Shown here: positions 1 to 9,522 of the stretch, piece by piece
How the letters are laid out: every line of letters starts with the position of its first letter
How positions within the stretch are numbered: position 1 is the first letter of the stretch
From: Luteipulveratus halotolerans
GTDB taxonomy: Bacteria > Actinomycetota > Actinomycetes > Actinomycetales > Dermatophilaceae
DNA length: 64,000 nucleotides
Reading direction: 5' to 3'
NCBI RefSeq assembly: GCF_001247745.1
Contig: NZ_LAIR01000002.1
Coordinates: 434,001-498,000, forward strand
Notes under the pieces: model-generated
The model's input: only the letters and a program-made list of their open reading frames with translations
Database searches by the model: none
Told to the model about the DNA's origin: nothing
Made by a program: the position numbers and the translations under genes

Positions 1-204
1 GGCGGCTACTACACGATCGGCCGCGGGTTCGCGAAGGTCATCGGCAACCCCGAGGTCATGAAGCTCGCGGTCAAGTACGGCCTGCCCCGCGAGACCATGA
101 TGCGTTACGCGCTCAAGGTGATGGCCAACCTCTCCGAGCCGCACGGCGGTTCGGCCGGCGACCGGCTGTTCAACGCCTTGTCCCGCATTGCGCCTGCGGC
201 CTGA
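1..204 (+). CDS. Geranylgeranyl reductase-like FAD oxidoreductase, C-terminal end (partial)
   Basis: Only the last 67 codons are present; the frame is open from base 1 to the TGA at 202-204. The tail (GGYYTIGRGF..., LAVKYGLPRETMMRYALKVMANL) resembles the C-terminal end of the geranylgeranyl reductase / menaquinone reductase family, FAD enzymes that saturate isoprenoid double bonds. In actinobacteria such a gene commonly lies just upstream of nuoA, as here (63 nt gap), which fits a role in saturating the menaquinone side chain used by complex I. The FAD-binding N-terminus is outside the window, so the family call rests on the tail and the context. Confidence 0.6.
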   Translation, partial: GGYYTIGRGFAKVIGNPEVMKLAVKYGLPRETMMRYALKVMANLSEPHGGSAGDRLFNALSRIAPAA

Positions 205-267
205 CGACGAGATGGATAACGTCACGACGAGTACGCGCCCCGTCGGCGTACGGAAGGAGCCTGTGGC

Positions 268-642
268 ATGAACGGGCTGACGTCCTACTCCTACGCACCC
301 CTGCTCTTCTTCGCCGGCATCGGCGCGTTCTTCGCGGTGTTCTCCGTGGTGGCCGGGGCGCTCGCCGGCCCCCGGCGCTACAACCGCGCCAAGCTCGAGG
401 CGTACGAGTGCGGCATCCAGCCGAGCCCGCACGCCGAGGGCGGCGGTCGGGTCCCGATCAAGTACTACCTGACCGCGATGCTCTTCATCATCTTCGACAT
501 CGAGTCGGTCTTCCTCTACCCGTTCGCGGTCGCGTTCGAGCAGATGGGCCTGTTCGCGCTCGTCGAGATGGTGCTGTTCATCATCACCGTGTTCGTCGCC
601 TACGCCTACGTCTGGCGCCGCGGCGGCCTGGAATGGGACTGA
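268..642 (+). CDS. nuoA: NADH-quinone oxidoreductase subunit A
   Basis: Small membrane subunit of complex I, 124 aa, near the usual 120. Three hydrophobic helices are visible (about residues 10-32, 66-88, 93-115). The conserved cytoplasmic loop carries YECGIQP and the second helix starts with KYYLTAMLFIIFDIESVFLYP, both family signatures. An AAGGAG ribosome site lies at 254-259, nine bases before the ATG. It is the first gene of a 14-gene + strand operon; the 63 nt gap upstream could hold a promoter, but I see no convincing -35/-10. Confidence 0.97.
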   Translation: MNGLTSYSYAPLLFFAGIGAFFAVFSVVAGALAGPRRYNRAKLEAYECGIQPSPHAEGGGRVPIKYYLTAMLFIIFDIESVFLYPFAVAFEQMGLFALVEMVLFIITVFVAYAYVWRRGGLEWD

Positions 643-672
643 GCCTCATGACCTTCGGAAGGGGCCACTGAC

Positions 673-1227
673 ATGGGTATCGAGGAGAAGCTCCCCGCGG
701 GCTTCATGCTGAGCACGGTCGAGCAGGTCGCGGGCTACATGCGCAAGAGCTCGGTGTGGCCGGCGACGTTCGGTCTCGCGTGCTGCGCGATCGAGATGAT
801 GGCCGTCGGCACGCCCGACTACGACATCGCGCGCTTCGGTATGGAGCGCTTCAGCGCCACGCCGCGCCAGGCCGACCTGATGATCGTGGCCGGCCGCGTC
901 AGCCAGAAGATGGCTCCCGTCGTGCGCCAGGTCTACGACCAGATGCCCGAGCCCAAGTGGGTCATCTCGATGGGTGTGTGCGCCAGCTCGGGCGGCATGT
1001 TCAACAACTACGCGATCGTGCAGGGCGTCGACCACGTCATCCCGGTCGACGTCTACCTGCCGGGCTGCCCGCCGCGCCCGCAGATGCTGCTCAACGCGAT
1101 CCTGACGCTGCACGACCAGATCCAGAACAGCAAGCTCGGTGTCAACCGGGTCGAGGCCGCTCGCGCCGCCGAGAAGGCTGCGCTCGAGGCGACGCCGACG
1201 CACGCGATGAAGGGGTTGCTCGCATGA
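673..1227 (+). CDS. nuoB: NADH-quinone oxidoreductase subunit B
   Basis: Peripheral-arm subunit, 184 aa, that holds the terminal [4Fe-4S] cluster N2 next to the quinone site. All four ligands are visible: the adjacent pair C37-C38 in GLACCAIEMM, C103 in GVCASSGG, and C132 in PGCPPRP. Length and motifs are normal for the family. An AAGGGG ribosome site precedes the ATG. The stop overlaps the nuoC start (ATGA at 1224-1227), so the two are probably translationally coupled. Confidence 0.97.
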   Translation: MGIEEKLPAGFMLSTVEQVAGYMRKSSVWPATFGLACCAIEMMAVGTPDYDIARFGMERFSATPRQADLMIVAGRVSQKMAPVVRQVYDQMPEPKWVISMGVCASSGGMFNNYAIVQGVDHVIPVDVYLPGCPPRPQMLLNAILTLHDQIQNSKLGVNRVEAARAAEKAALEATPTHAMKGLLA

Positions 1228-2108
1228 GCGACGACAAGCCCGAGACCAAGGCCGATGAGCAGAAGCCTGCCGACACGCCGGCCACCGACGCCAAGGGTGA
1301 GCCCGACACCGTCAAGGACAAGGCCGTCGCCGGCGACCCGGCGACCGGCCCGGTCAAGGAGCCGGCAGATGCTCCCGAGAAGTCGGTGACCGAGGCCGCC
1401 CAGGAGGGCGCGGTGCTCCCGCAGGAGCACGGCGACGTCGAGGCCGTCCAGGTCGGTGAGCGGCAGGGCATGTTCGGCTCCTCGCTCGGCAACGACACCA
1501 CCGGTTACGGCGGTCTGCGCAAGCCGATCCTGTTCCCCGGCGCCTCGCCCAAGCCCTACGGCGGCCACTTCGACCAGGTCACCGACGACCTCGGTGCGGC
1601 GCTGCAGCGCGCCGGCGGACCGTCGTACGACGAGGCGGTCGAGCGGGTGGTCGTCGACCGCGGCGAGCTGACCCTCTTCGTACGCCGTGAGCACCTGGTC
1701 GGCGTCGCCCGCGCGCTGCGCGACGAACCGAGCCTGCGCTACGAGATGTGCACGGGTGTCTCCGGCGTCCACTACCCGCAGGAGACCGGCGCCGAGCTGC
1801 ACGCGGTCTACCACCTGCTCTCGATCACGCACGGCAGCCGGCGGGTTCGCCTCGAGGTGACGTGCCCCGACAGCGACCGGCACATCCCGTCGGTCGTCGC
1901 GGTCTACCCGGGCATCGACTGGCACGAGCGCGAGACCTGGGACATGTTCGGCATCGAGTTCGACGGGCACCCGGCTCTCACGCGCATCCTGATGCCCGAC
2001 GACTGGCCGGGCCACCCGCAACGCAAGGACTACCCGCTCGGCGGGATCCCGGTGGAGTACAAGGGCGCCACCGTTCCCCCGGCGGACGAGCGGAGGTCGT
2101 ACTCCTGA
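1224..2108 (+). CDS. nuoC: NADH-quinone oxidoreductase subunit C
   Basis: 294 aa starting at the ATG that overlaps the nuoB stop. Residues about 1-85 form an acidic, Lys/Glu/Ala/Pro-rich, probably disordered extension (MSDDKPETKADEQ...). The NuoC 30-kDa domain follows, with the signature WHERETWDMFGIEFDGHPALTRILMP-type block near residue 235-260 and the usual DWPGHPQRKDYPL end. Extensions of this kind are common in actinobacterial NuoC. NuoC packs against NuoD in the hydrophilic arm. It ends in a one-base TGATG overlap with nuoD. Longer upstream starts in this frame lie inside nuoB and are unlikely. Confidence 0.95.
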   Translation: MSDDKPETKADEQKPADTPATDAKGEPDTVKDKAVAGDPATGPVKEPADAPEKSVTEAAQEGAVLPQEHGDVEAVQVGERQGMFGSSLGNDTTGYGGLRKPILFPGASPKPYGGHFDQVTDDLGAALQRAGGPSYDEAVERVVVDRGELTLFVRREHLVGVARALRDEPSLRYEMCTGVSGVHYPQETGAELHAVYHLLSITHGSRRVRLEVTCPDSDRHIPSVVAVYPGIDWHERETWDMFGIEFDGHPALTRILMPDDWPGHPQRKDYPLGGIPVEYKGATVPPADERRSYS

Positions 2109-3529
2109 TGGCAACGCCCACGACAGACAACGACACCCGTCGCGACGATGCCGGATCGAGTGAGCCTGCGAGCTCGACCGGAGGAGGAGCGCGGCCAGAA
2201 GACGTTTTCGGAGCGGCGACTCCGGGTGATGCCGGTGACGCACCGGTCCTCAACGCCTTCGGCGGCGACTGGGACGACGTCGCCGAGGAGGCGGCTGCAC
2301 TCCACGAGGAGCGCATCGTCGTCAACATGGGCCCGCAGCACCCGTCGACGCACGGCGTGCTCCGGCTCATCCTCGAGCTCGACGGCGAGACCGTCACCGA
2401 GGCCCGTGCAGGCATCGGCTACCTGCATACGGGCATCGAGAAGAACATGGAGTACCGCACCTGGACGCAGGGCGTGACGTTCTGCACGCGCATGGACTAC
2501 GTCATGCCGCTGTTCAACGAGGCGGCGTTCTGCATGGCGGTCGAGAAGGCGCTCGGCATCACCGACCAGATCCCTGAGCGCGCTCAGACGATCCGGGTGC
2601 TGATGATGGAGCTCAACCGCATCACCTCCCACCTGGTGTGCCTGGCCACCGGTGGCATGGAGATGGGTGCGACCACGGTCATGACGGTCGGCTTCCGGGA
2701 GCGCGAGCGCATCCTGCGCATCTTCGAGGCCGTGACGGGCTTGCGCATGAACAACGCCTACATCCGTCCGGGCGGCGTCGCGCAGGACCTGCCCGCCGGC
2801 TGCATCGACCAGGTCCGCGAGACGATTCCGTTGCTGCGCAAGGGAATTGGCGAGCTCGAGTCTCTGCTGCTCGAGAACCCCATCCTCAAGGGCCGCACGG
2901 TCGACGTCGGCTACCTCGACCTCACCGGGTGCATTGCGCTCGGTGTGACCGGTCCGGTGCTGCGCTCGACGGGCCACCCGCACGACCTGCGCAAGACCGA
3001 CCCGTACTGCGGCTACGAGACCTACGACTTCGACGTGCCGGTCGAGGACACCTGCGACGCGTACGGCCGACTTCGCATCCGCATCCACGAGATGCACGAG
3101 TCGCTCAAGATCGTCGAGCAGGCCATCGAGCGGCTCGACGCCACGCCCGGCCCGGTGATGGTCGCCGACAAGAAGATCGCCTGGCCGGCTCAGCTGGCTG
3201 TCGGCAGCGACGGTCAGGGCAACAGCCTCGACCACATCCGCCAGATCATGGGCGAGTCGATGGAGTCGCTCATCCACCACTTCAAGCTGGTGACCGAGGG
3301 CTTCCGGGTGCCGCCCGGTCAGGCGTACGCCGCCATCGAGAGCCCCAAGGGCGAGCTCGGCTGCCACGTGGTGTCCGACGGCGGGACGCGCCCCTACCGC
3401 GCGCACTTCCGCGACCCGAGCTTCAACAACCTGCAGGCCACGGCCGCGATGTCCGAGGGCGGCGCGGTCGCCGACGTCATCGTCGCGGTCGCGAGCATCG
3501 ACCCCGTGATGGGAGGCGTGGACCGATGA
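2108..3529 (+). CDS. nuoD: NADH-quinone oxidoreductase subunit D
   Basis: 473 aa with the ATG at 2108 chosen because it overlaps the nuoC stop. The 49-kDa subunit forms the quinone-reduction site with NuoB. After a poorly conserved 70-residue acidic lead, the hallmark NMGPQHPSTHGVLRL block appears, including the quinone-site His and Tyr neighbourhood, followed by GYLHTGIEKNMEYRT and RTPYRAHFRDPSFNNLQ-type C-terminal motifs. The N-terminal lead is longer than in enteric homologues. The stop overlaps nuoE (ATGA). This is the only nuoD in the window; the second nuo cluster has none. Confidence 0.96.
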   Translation: MATPTTDNDTRRDDAGSSEPASSTGGGARPEDVFGAATPGDAGDAPVLNAFGGDWDDVAEEAAALHEERIVVNMGPQHPSTHGVLRLILELDGETVTEARAGIGYLHTGIEKNMEYRTWTQGVTFCTRMDYVMPLFNEAAFCMAVEKALGITDQIPERAQTIRVLMMELNRITSHLVCLATGGMEMGATTVMTVGFRERERILRIFEAVTGLRMNNAYIRPGGVAQDLPAGCIDQVRETIPLLRKGIGELESLLLENPILKGRTVDVGYLDLTGCIALGVTGPVLRSTGHPHDLRKTDPYCGYETYDFDVPVEDTCDAYGRLRIRIHEMHESLKIVEQAIERLDATPGPVMVADKKIAWPAQLAVGSDGQGNSLDHIRQIMGESMESLIHHFKLVTEGFRVPPGQAYAAIESPKGELGCHVVSDGGTRPYRAHFRDPSFNNLQATAAMSEGGAVADVIVAVASIDPVMGGVDR

Positions 3530-4281
3530 GCGACGAGCACGGACCCCTGCACGTCCAGACCCCGCTGCACGCCAGCGCCGAGCCCTACTCCGATGAGACG
3601 CTGGCAGCGCTCCGCCAGGACGCGCAGGAGATCATCGGCCGCTACCCGCAGAAGCGGTCGGCACTGCTGCCGATGCTGCACCTGATCCAGAGCGTCGACG
3701 GCTACGTCACCGGGCGCGGCGTGCAGTTCTGCGCCGAGCAGCTCGACCTCACCGAGGCCGAGGTCAGCGGCGTCGCGACGTTCTACACCCAGTACAAACG
3801 CCACCCCAACGGCGACTACACCGTCGGCGTCTGCACCAACACGCTGTGCGCGGTGATGGGCGGTGACCTGATCTGGGACACCGTGAGCGAGCACCTCGGC
3901 ATCGGCCACGACGAGACCACCGACGACGGCAAGGTCACGCTCGAGCGCATCGAGTGCAACGCCGCGTGCGACTACGCCCCGGTCGTCATGGCCAACTGGG
4001 AGTTCTTCGACCACCAGACGCCCGAGTCGACCGTGCAGCTGGTCGACGACCTGCGCGCCGGTCGCGAGGTGCGGCCCACCCGCGGCGCGGCCTCGGTGTG
4101 CGGGTTCAAGCAGATGTCGCGCGTGCTCGCGGGCTTCACCGACGGCCGCGCCGACGAGGGAGTCGGCGCGGGTGCGGCGTCGCTGCAGGGGCTGCGCATC
4201 GCTTCGGGTGAGCAGCAGTTCACCCGGACACCGGCGGCGGCCGAGCCCGCGGCCGAGGAGCCGAAGGAGCAGCAGTCGTGA
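3526..4281 (+). CDS. nuoE: NADH-quinone oxidoreductase subunit E
   Basis: 251 aa thioredoxin-fold subunit of the NADH-dehydrogenase module. It carries the [2Fe-2S] cluster N1a with ligands C103 and C108 (CTNTLC) and C144 and C148 (CNAAC). The N-terminal helical bundle is present. A C-terminal tail of about 60 residues (Ala/Gly/Glu rich, ending AEEPKEQQS) goes beyond the usual domain, as often seen in actinobacteria. The start is the ATG overlapping the nuoD stop; the end overlaps nuoF (GTGA). Confidence 0.96.
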   Translation: MSDEHGPLHVQTPLHASAEPYSDETLAALRQDAQEIIGRYPQKRSALLPMLHLIQSVDGYVTGRGVQFCAEQLDLTEAEVSGVATFYTQYKRHPNGDYTVGVCTNTLCAVMGGDLIWDTVSEHLGIGHDETTDDGKVTLERIECNAACDYAPVVMANWEFFDHQTPESTVQLVDDLRAGREVRPTRGAASVCGFKQMSRVLAGFTDGRADEGVGAGAASLQGLRIASGEQQFTRTPAAAEPAAEEPKEQQS

Positions 4282-5597
4282 CCGATCTGATGCCCGTCCT
4301 CACGAAGTTCTGGGACGCCCCCGAGAGCTGGACGCTCGCGACGTACGAGCAGCACGAGGGCTACCAGGCCCTCACCAAGGCCCTCGCGATGAAGGCCGAG
4401 GACCTGGTCCAGATGGCCAAGGACTCCGGTCTGCGCGGCCGTGGCGGCGCCGGCTTCCCGACCGGCATGAAGTGGGGCTTCCTGCCCAAGCCGGACGGCG
4501 GCCCGCGCTACCTCGTCGTCAACGCCGACGAGTCCGAGCCGGGCACCTGCAAGGACATCCCACTCATGATGGCGGCGCCGCAGTTCCTCATCGAGGGTGT
4601 GGCGATCACCTCCTACGCCATCGGCTGCAACCACGCGTTCATCTACGTGCGCGGTGAGGTGCTGCACGTCTACCGCCGGCTGCTGCGAGCGGTCGAGGAG
4701 GCGTACGCCGCCGGTCACCTCGGCAAGAACATCCACGGCTCGGGCTTCGACCTGGACGTCACCGTCCACGCCGGCGCGGGAGCGTACATCTGCGGTGAGG
4801 AGACCGCGCTGCTCGACAGCCTCGAGGGTCGTCGCGGACAGCCGAGGCTCAAGCCGCCGTTCCCGGCCGTCGCCGGTCTGTACGCCCGCCCGACCGTGGT
4901 CAACAACGTCGAGTCGATCGCGTCGATCCCGCCGATCCTGCTGCACGGCGCCGACTGGTTCTCCGGCATGGGCACCGAGAAGTCACAGGGCTTCGGCATC
5001 TTCAGCCTGTCGGGTCACGTCACCCGTCCGGGCCAGTACGAAGCACCGCTCGGTATCACGCTGCGCGAGCTGGTCGACATGGCAGGTGGCATCCGCGAGG
5101 GGCACCGGCTGAAGTTCTGGACGCCGGGCGGCAGCTCGACGCCGATCTTCACCGACGAGCACTGGGACGTGCCGCTCGACTTCGAGTCGGTGGCCGCTGC
5201 CGGGTCGATGCTCGGCACCCGGGCGCTGCAGATCTTCGACGAGACCGTGTCCGTCGTACGAGCCGTGTCGCGCTGGACCGACTTCTACGCCCACGAGTCG
5301 TGCGGCAAGTGCACGCCGTGCCGCGAGGGCACCTTCTGGCTGAAGCAGATCATGACCCGCCTCGAGCACGGGCAGGGCACCCAGGACGACATCGACAAGC
5401 TCGTCGACGTCTGCGACAACATCCTCGGCCGCAGCTTCTGCGCGCTCGGCGACGGCGCGACCTCGCCGATCACGTCGGCCGTCAAGTACTTCCGCTCGGA
5501 GTTCGAGGCCGGCATGACCCAGCCCTGGTGGGAGCTGTTCCCGCCCGAGAAGTCCGTGCTCTACCCCGTTCACGCGAAGGAGACCGTCCGCGCATGA
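4278..5597 (+). CDS. nuoF: NADH-quinone oxidoreductase subunit F
   Basis: 439 aa NADH- and FMN-binding subunit, where hydride enters complex I. The Gly-rich NADH/FMN region is visible as LRGRGGAGFPTGMKW near residue 55, with the NADESEPGTCKD block after it. Cluster N3 [4Fe-4S] ligands are C342, C345 and C348 (CGKCTPC) plus C388 (SFCALGDG). It starts with GTG at 4278 inside the nuoE stop and overlaps nuoG by ATGA. Length is typical. Confidence 0.97.
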   Translation: MTDLMPVLTKFWDAPESWTLATYEQHEGYQALTKALAMKAEDLVQMAKDSGLRGRGGAGFPTGMKWGFLPKPDGGPRYLVVNADESEPGTCKDIPLMMAAPQFLIEGVAITSYAIGCNHAFIYVRGEVLHVYRRLLRAVEEAYAAGHLGKNIHGSGFDLDVTVHAGAGAYICGEETALLDSLEGRRGQPRLKPPFPAVAGLYARPTVVNNVESIASIPPILLHGADWFSGMGTEKSQGFGIFSLSGHVTRPGQYEAPLGITLRELVDMAGGIREGHRLKFWTPGGSSTPIFTDEHWDVPLDFESVAAAGSMLGTRALQIFDETVSVVRAVSRWTDFYAHESCGKCTPCREGTFWLKQIMTRLEHGQGTQDDIDKLVDVCDNILGRSFCALGDGATSPITSAVKYFRSEFEAGMTQPWWELFPPEKSVLYPVHAKETVRA

Positions 5598-8101
5598 GCA
5601 CCGTGACCTCACCCTCCGCAGGCGGCAACGCCGTCTCGTCCGGGGGCGACGCCCAGGTCCCCGAGGCCAGGCCCGACGACATCACCCTGACGGTCGACGG
5701 CGTACAGGTCAGCGTCCCCAAGGGCACGCTGGTCATCCGCGCCGCCGAGCAGGTCGGCATCCAGATCCCGCGCTTCTGCGACCACCCCCTCCTGGAGCCG
5801 GTCGGCGCGTGCCGGCAGTGCCTCGTCGAGGTCGCCACCAAGGCTCCCGACGGCTCGATGAAGCCCATGCCCAAGCCTCAGGCCTCCTGCACGATGGAGG
5901 TCGCCGACGGCATGGAGGTCAAGACCCAGCAGACCTCCACGGTCGCCGACAAGGCCCAGCACGGCGTCATGGAGCTGCTGCTCATCAACCACCCGCTGGA
6001 CTGCCCGGTCTGCGACAAGGGCGGCGAGTGCCCCCTGCAGAACCAGGCCCTGTCCAACGGTCGTGAGGTGTCGCGCTTCGAGGACGTCAAGCGCACGTTC
6101 CCCAAGCCGATCAGCATCTCCTCGCAGGTGCTGCTCGACCGCGAGCGCTGCGTGCTGTGCGCCCGCTGCACCCGGTTCTCCGACCAGGTCGCCGGTGATC
6201 CGTTCATCGCGCTCATCGAGCGTGGTGCGCTGCAGCAGGTCGGCATCTACGAGGAGCAGCCGTTCGAGTCCTACTTCTCGGGCAACACCGTCCAGATCTG
6301 CCCGGTTGGCGCGCTGACCGGTGCCGCGTACCGCTTCCGCTCGCGTCCGTTCGACCTGGTCTCCACGCCGAGCGTGTGCGAGCACTGCGCCGACGGCTGC
6401 GCGATCCGCGTCGACCACCGCCGCGGCGTCGTCCTGCGGCGCATGGCCCTGGACGACCCGGCCGTCAACGAGGAGTGGAACTGCGACAAGGGCCGGTGGG
6501 CGTTCACCTACGCCACCGCCAAGGACCGCCTCGACACCCCGCTGGTGCGCGACGCCGACGGCACGCTGCAGGTCGCGGGCTGGCCCGAGGCCATCGCGGC
6601 CGCCGCCGACGGGCTCGCACGCGCTCGTGACGCGGCCGGCGTCGGCGTCCTCACCGGCGGTCGGCTGACCGCTGAGGACGCCTACGCCTACAGCAAGTTC
6701 ACCCGTCTCGTGCTCGGCAGCAACGACATCGACTTCCGGGCTCGGCCGCACTCGGCCGAGGAGGCGGAGTTCCTCGCGCACGCCGTGGTGGCCACCGGTC
6801 CCGACGCGGGTGCGGTGACGTACGCCGACGTCGAGTCCGCGCCGTCGACCCTGCTGGTCTCGCTGGAGCCCGAGGAGGAGTCGCCGATCCTGTTCCTGCG
6901 GCTGCGCAAGGCGTGGCGCAAGAACAAGGCCAAGATCTTCTCGCTGGCGCCGTACGCCACCCGCGGCCTGGACAAGATGGGTGGCACGCTCGTGCCGACC
7001 GCGCCGAGCACCGAGGCCGAGGTCCTGGCCGCCCTCGGTCAGGGCGAGGGCCCGCTCGCCGACGCCGGCAAGGCGCTGGAGCAGGGCAGCCTGATCCTCG
7101 TCGGCAGCCGACTCGCGAGCGTGCCCGGCGGATTCAGCGCCGTGCTGACGCTCGCCGAGAGCACGGGCGCTCGCGTCGCGTGGGTGCCCTCGCGCGCCGG
7201 TGAGCGCGGTGCGCTCGAGGTCGGCGCGCTGCCGACCCTGCTGCCCGGTGGTCGTCCGGTCGCCGACGCGGCCGCACGCAGCCAGGTCGGCACGGTCTGG
7301 GGAGCGAGCGACCTGCCCGCCGAGCCCGGACGCGACGGCGACGCCATCCTCAAGGCAGCCGGCGACGGTTCTCTCGCGGGCCTGCTCGTCGCCGGCGTCG
7401 ACCCCGCCGACCTGCCCGACCAGAAGGCCGTGACCGCCGCTCTCGAGCGGGCGTTCGTCGTGTCGCTGGAGATCCGCAAGGGCCAGGTGCCGGCGTACGC
7501 CGACGTCGTCCTGCCGATCGCGCCGCAGCAGGAGAAGGCCGGCTCGTTCGTCAGCTGGGAGGGGCGCGTGCGTCCGTTCGAGCAGGCGCTGGAGTCGACG
7601 GCGATGCCCGACCACCGGGTGCTCGACCTGCTCGCCGGTGAGATGGGCGAGTTCCTCGGCACCCGCAGCGTCACCGAGATCCGCGCCGAGATGGCTGAGC
7701 TCGGGCCGTGGACCGGCGCCCGCCCTGCGCGTCCGCGTACCCCGGCCGGCGCGCTGCCGCGACCGCTCGTCGGCGAAGCAGTCCTCGCGACCTGGCCGCT
7801 GATGCTCGACCGCGGCCGGATGCAGGCCGGCGAGCCGTTCCTCGCCGGCACGGCCCACGCGGCGGTCGCTCGCGTGTCGGCCGCGACCGCTGAGGGAGCC
7901 GGCGTGCGTGACGGTGAGGTGCTCGCGGTGTCGACCCGGACCGGCACGATCACGGTGCCCGTCGCCGTGACCGAGATGCCCGACCACGTGGTGTGGCTGC
8001 CGACCAACTCGGCCGGCTCGACCGTGCGCACCACGCTGGGCGCCGACGCCGGCGCGATCGTGCAGCTCGCAGCAGCCAGCGACAAGGAGATCAGCGCATG
8101 A
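5594..8101 (+). CDS. nuoG: NADH-quinone oxidoreductase subunit G
   Basis: 835 aa iron-sulfur subunit. The N-terminal ferredoxin domain binds N1b (C62, C73, C76, C99). His133 and C137, C140, C146 give N5, and C186, C189, C192 with C236 give N4. A further set, C262, C265, C269 and C297, matches the extra N7 [4Fe-4S] cluster found in only some bacteria. The rest is a molybdopterin-oxidoreductase-like fold without visible cofactor function. A 28-residue Ser/Gly/Ala-rich lead precedes the ferredoxin fold. Starts at the ATG overlapping nuoF; ends overlapping nuoH. Confidence 0.96.
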   Translation: MSTVTSPSAGGNAVSSGGDAQVPEARPDDITLTVDGVQVSVPKGTLVIRAAEQVGIQIPRFCDHPLLEPVGACRQCLVEVATKAPDGSMKPMPKPQASCTMEVADGMEVKTQQTSTVADKAQHGVMELLLINHPLDCPVCDKGGECPLQNQALSNGREVSRFEDVKRTFPKPISISSQVLLDRERCVLCARCTRFSDQVAGDPFIALIERGALQQVGIYEEQPFESYFSGNTVQICPVGALTGAAYRFRSRPFDLVSTPSVCEHCADGCAIRVDHRRGVVLRRMALDDPAVNEEWNCDKGRWAFTYATAKDRLDTPLVRDADGTLQVAGWPEAIAAAADGLARARDAAGVGVLTGGRLTAEDAYAYSKFTRLVLGSNDIDFRARPHSAEEAEFLAHAVVATGPDAGAVTYADVESAPSTLLVSLEPEEESPILFLRLRKAWRKNKAKIFSLAPYATRGLDKMGGTLVPTAPSTEAEVLAALGQGEGPLADAGKALEQGSLILVGSRLASVPGGFSAVLTLAESTGARVAWVPSRAGERGALEVGALPTLLPGGRPVADAAARSQVGTVWGASDLPAEPGRDGDAILKAAGDGSLAGLLVAGVDPADLPDQKAVTAALERAFVVSLEIRKGQVPAYADVVLPIAPQQEKAGSFVSWEGRVRPFEQALESTAMPDHRVLDLLAGEMGEFLGTRSVTEIRAEMAELGPWTGARPARPRTPAGALPRPLVGEAVLATWPLMLDRGRMQAGEPFLAGTAHAAVARVSAATAEGAGVRDGEVLAVSTRTGTITVPVAVTEMPDHVVWLPTNSAGSTVRTTLGADAGAIVQLAAASDKEISA

Positions 8102-9522
8102 ACGTCGTGAGCGCGCTCGCGTCGTACTCGACGGCCCTGCCGGCGACCACCGACAACCCGGCCGCCGACTTCAGCGACACCCCGTGGTGGCTGTCGCTGA
8201 TCAAGGCTCTGCTGGTCTTCGTCATCCTCCTGCTCAACACGCTGCTGATCATCTGGTTCGAGCGGCGCGTGATCGGTCGTATGCAGCAGCGGCCCGGCCC
8301 CAACCGTGCGGGCCCGTTCGGCCTGCTGCAGACCCTGGCCGACGGCATCAAGCTGGCGCTCAAGGAGGACATCGTCCCCAAGGCCGCCGACAAGATCATG
8401 TTCTGGGCGGCCCCGGCGATCGCGGGCGCGATGGCGTTCGTGTCGTTCGCGATCATCCCGATGGGCGGCACCGTCTGGATGTTCGGGCACAAGACGCCCC
8501 TGCAGCTCACCGACACCCCGGTCGCGACGCTGCTCGTGCTGGCCGTCGCCGGTGTCGGTGTCTACGGCATCGTGCTGGCCGGCTGGTCGTCCGGCTCGAC
8601 CTACCCGCTGCTCGGCGGCCTGCGCAGCTCGGCCCAGGTCATCTCGTACGAGATCGCGATGGGACTCGCGCTGGTCGCGGTGTTCCTCTACGCCGGGTCG
8701 ATGTCGACCTCGCAGATCGTGCTCGCGCAGAACGACCTCTGGTACATCATCCCGGCGTTCTTCTCGTTCATCATCTACGTCATCACCATGGTCGGCGAGA
8801 CCAACCGGCTGCCGTTCGACCTCGCCGAGGGCGAGGGCGAGCTCACCGGTGGCTTCCACACCGAGTACTCCTCGCTGAAGTTCGCGATGTTCTTCCTCGG
8901 CGAGTACGTCAACATGTTCACCGTCTCAGCGCTCGCGACCACGCTGTTCCTCGGCGGTCCGGCGGCACCTCCCGGCATCGCCTGGATCGGTGACGGGATG
9001 CTCAACGGCGGCTGGTGGGGCCTGCTCTGGTTCTTCATCAAGCTGTGGCTGTTCATGTTCTTCTTCGTCTGGCTGCGCGGCTCCCTGCCTCGCGTCCGTT
9101 ACGACCAGTTCATGCGCCTGGGCTGGAAGGTCCTGATCCCGACCACGCTCGTGTGGGTCGTCATGGTCGCCTTCGTCCGGGCCGCCGAGCTGGGCTTCCT
9201 TGGTGACAGCAAGGTCAGCCTGCTGGGCCGCGAGTTCCCCCGCGCCACGCTCTTCGTGATCGCCTGCATCGCCCTGCTCGTTCTCGTCGTCGCCTGGGTC
9301 TACGACAACCGGCAGGTCAAGAAGGCCAAGGCCGCTGAGGCGCAGGAGCCCGTCATCGAGGTCGACCCGTTCGCGGGCGGCCACCCGGTGCCGCCCCTGC
9401 CCGGCCAGCGCCTGGTCGAGCCCGCACCGGCCCTGGCCGCGGCTCGCCCCGCCGCCAGCACGTCGTACGACGCCCCCGACGCACCCGTGACCGACTCAGG
9501 TTCGGAGGACCCCCGTGGCTGA
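8098..9522 (+). CDS. nuoH: NADH-quinone oxidoreductase subunit H
   Basis: 474 aa membrane subunit linking the quinone chamber to the proton channels. Eight or so helices are evident. The quinone-side loop PFDLAEGEGELTGGFHTEYS keeps the conserved acidic residues. About 90 residues after the last helix form a hydrophilic Pro/Ala-rich tail, longer than in enteric NuoH but common in actinobacteria. The ATG at 8098 overlaps the nuoG stop. The 3' end overlaps the nuoI start by 8 bases. Confidence 0.96.
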   Translation: MNVVSALASYSTALPATTDNPAADFSDTPWWLSLIKALLVFVILLLNTLLIIWFERRVIGRMQQRPGPNRAGPFGLLQTLADGIKLALKEDIVPKAADKIMFWAAPAIAGAMAFVSFAIIPMGGTVWMFGHKTPLQLTDTPVATLLVLAVAGVGVYGIVLAGWSSGSTYPLLGGLRSSAQVISYEIAMGLALVAVFLYAGSMSTSQIVLAQNDLWYIIPAFFSFIIYVITMVGETNRLPFDLAEGEGELTGGFHTEYSSLKFAMFFLGEYVNMFTVSALATTLFLGGPAAPPGIAWIGDGMLNGGWWGLLWFFIKLWLFMFFFVWLRGSLPRVRYDQFMRLGWKVLIPTTLVWVVMVAFVRAAELGFLGDSKVSLLGREFPRATLFVIACIALLVLVVAWVYDNRQVKKAKAAEAQEPVIEVDPFAGGHPVPPLPGQRLVEPAPALAAARPAASTSYDAPDAPVTDSGSEDPRG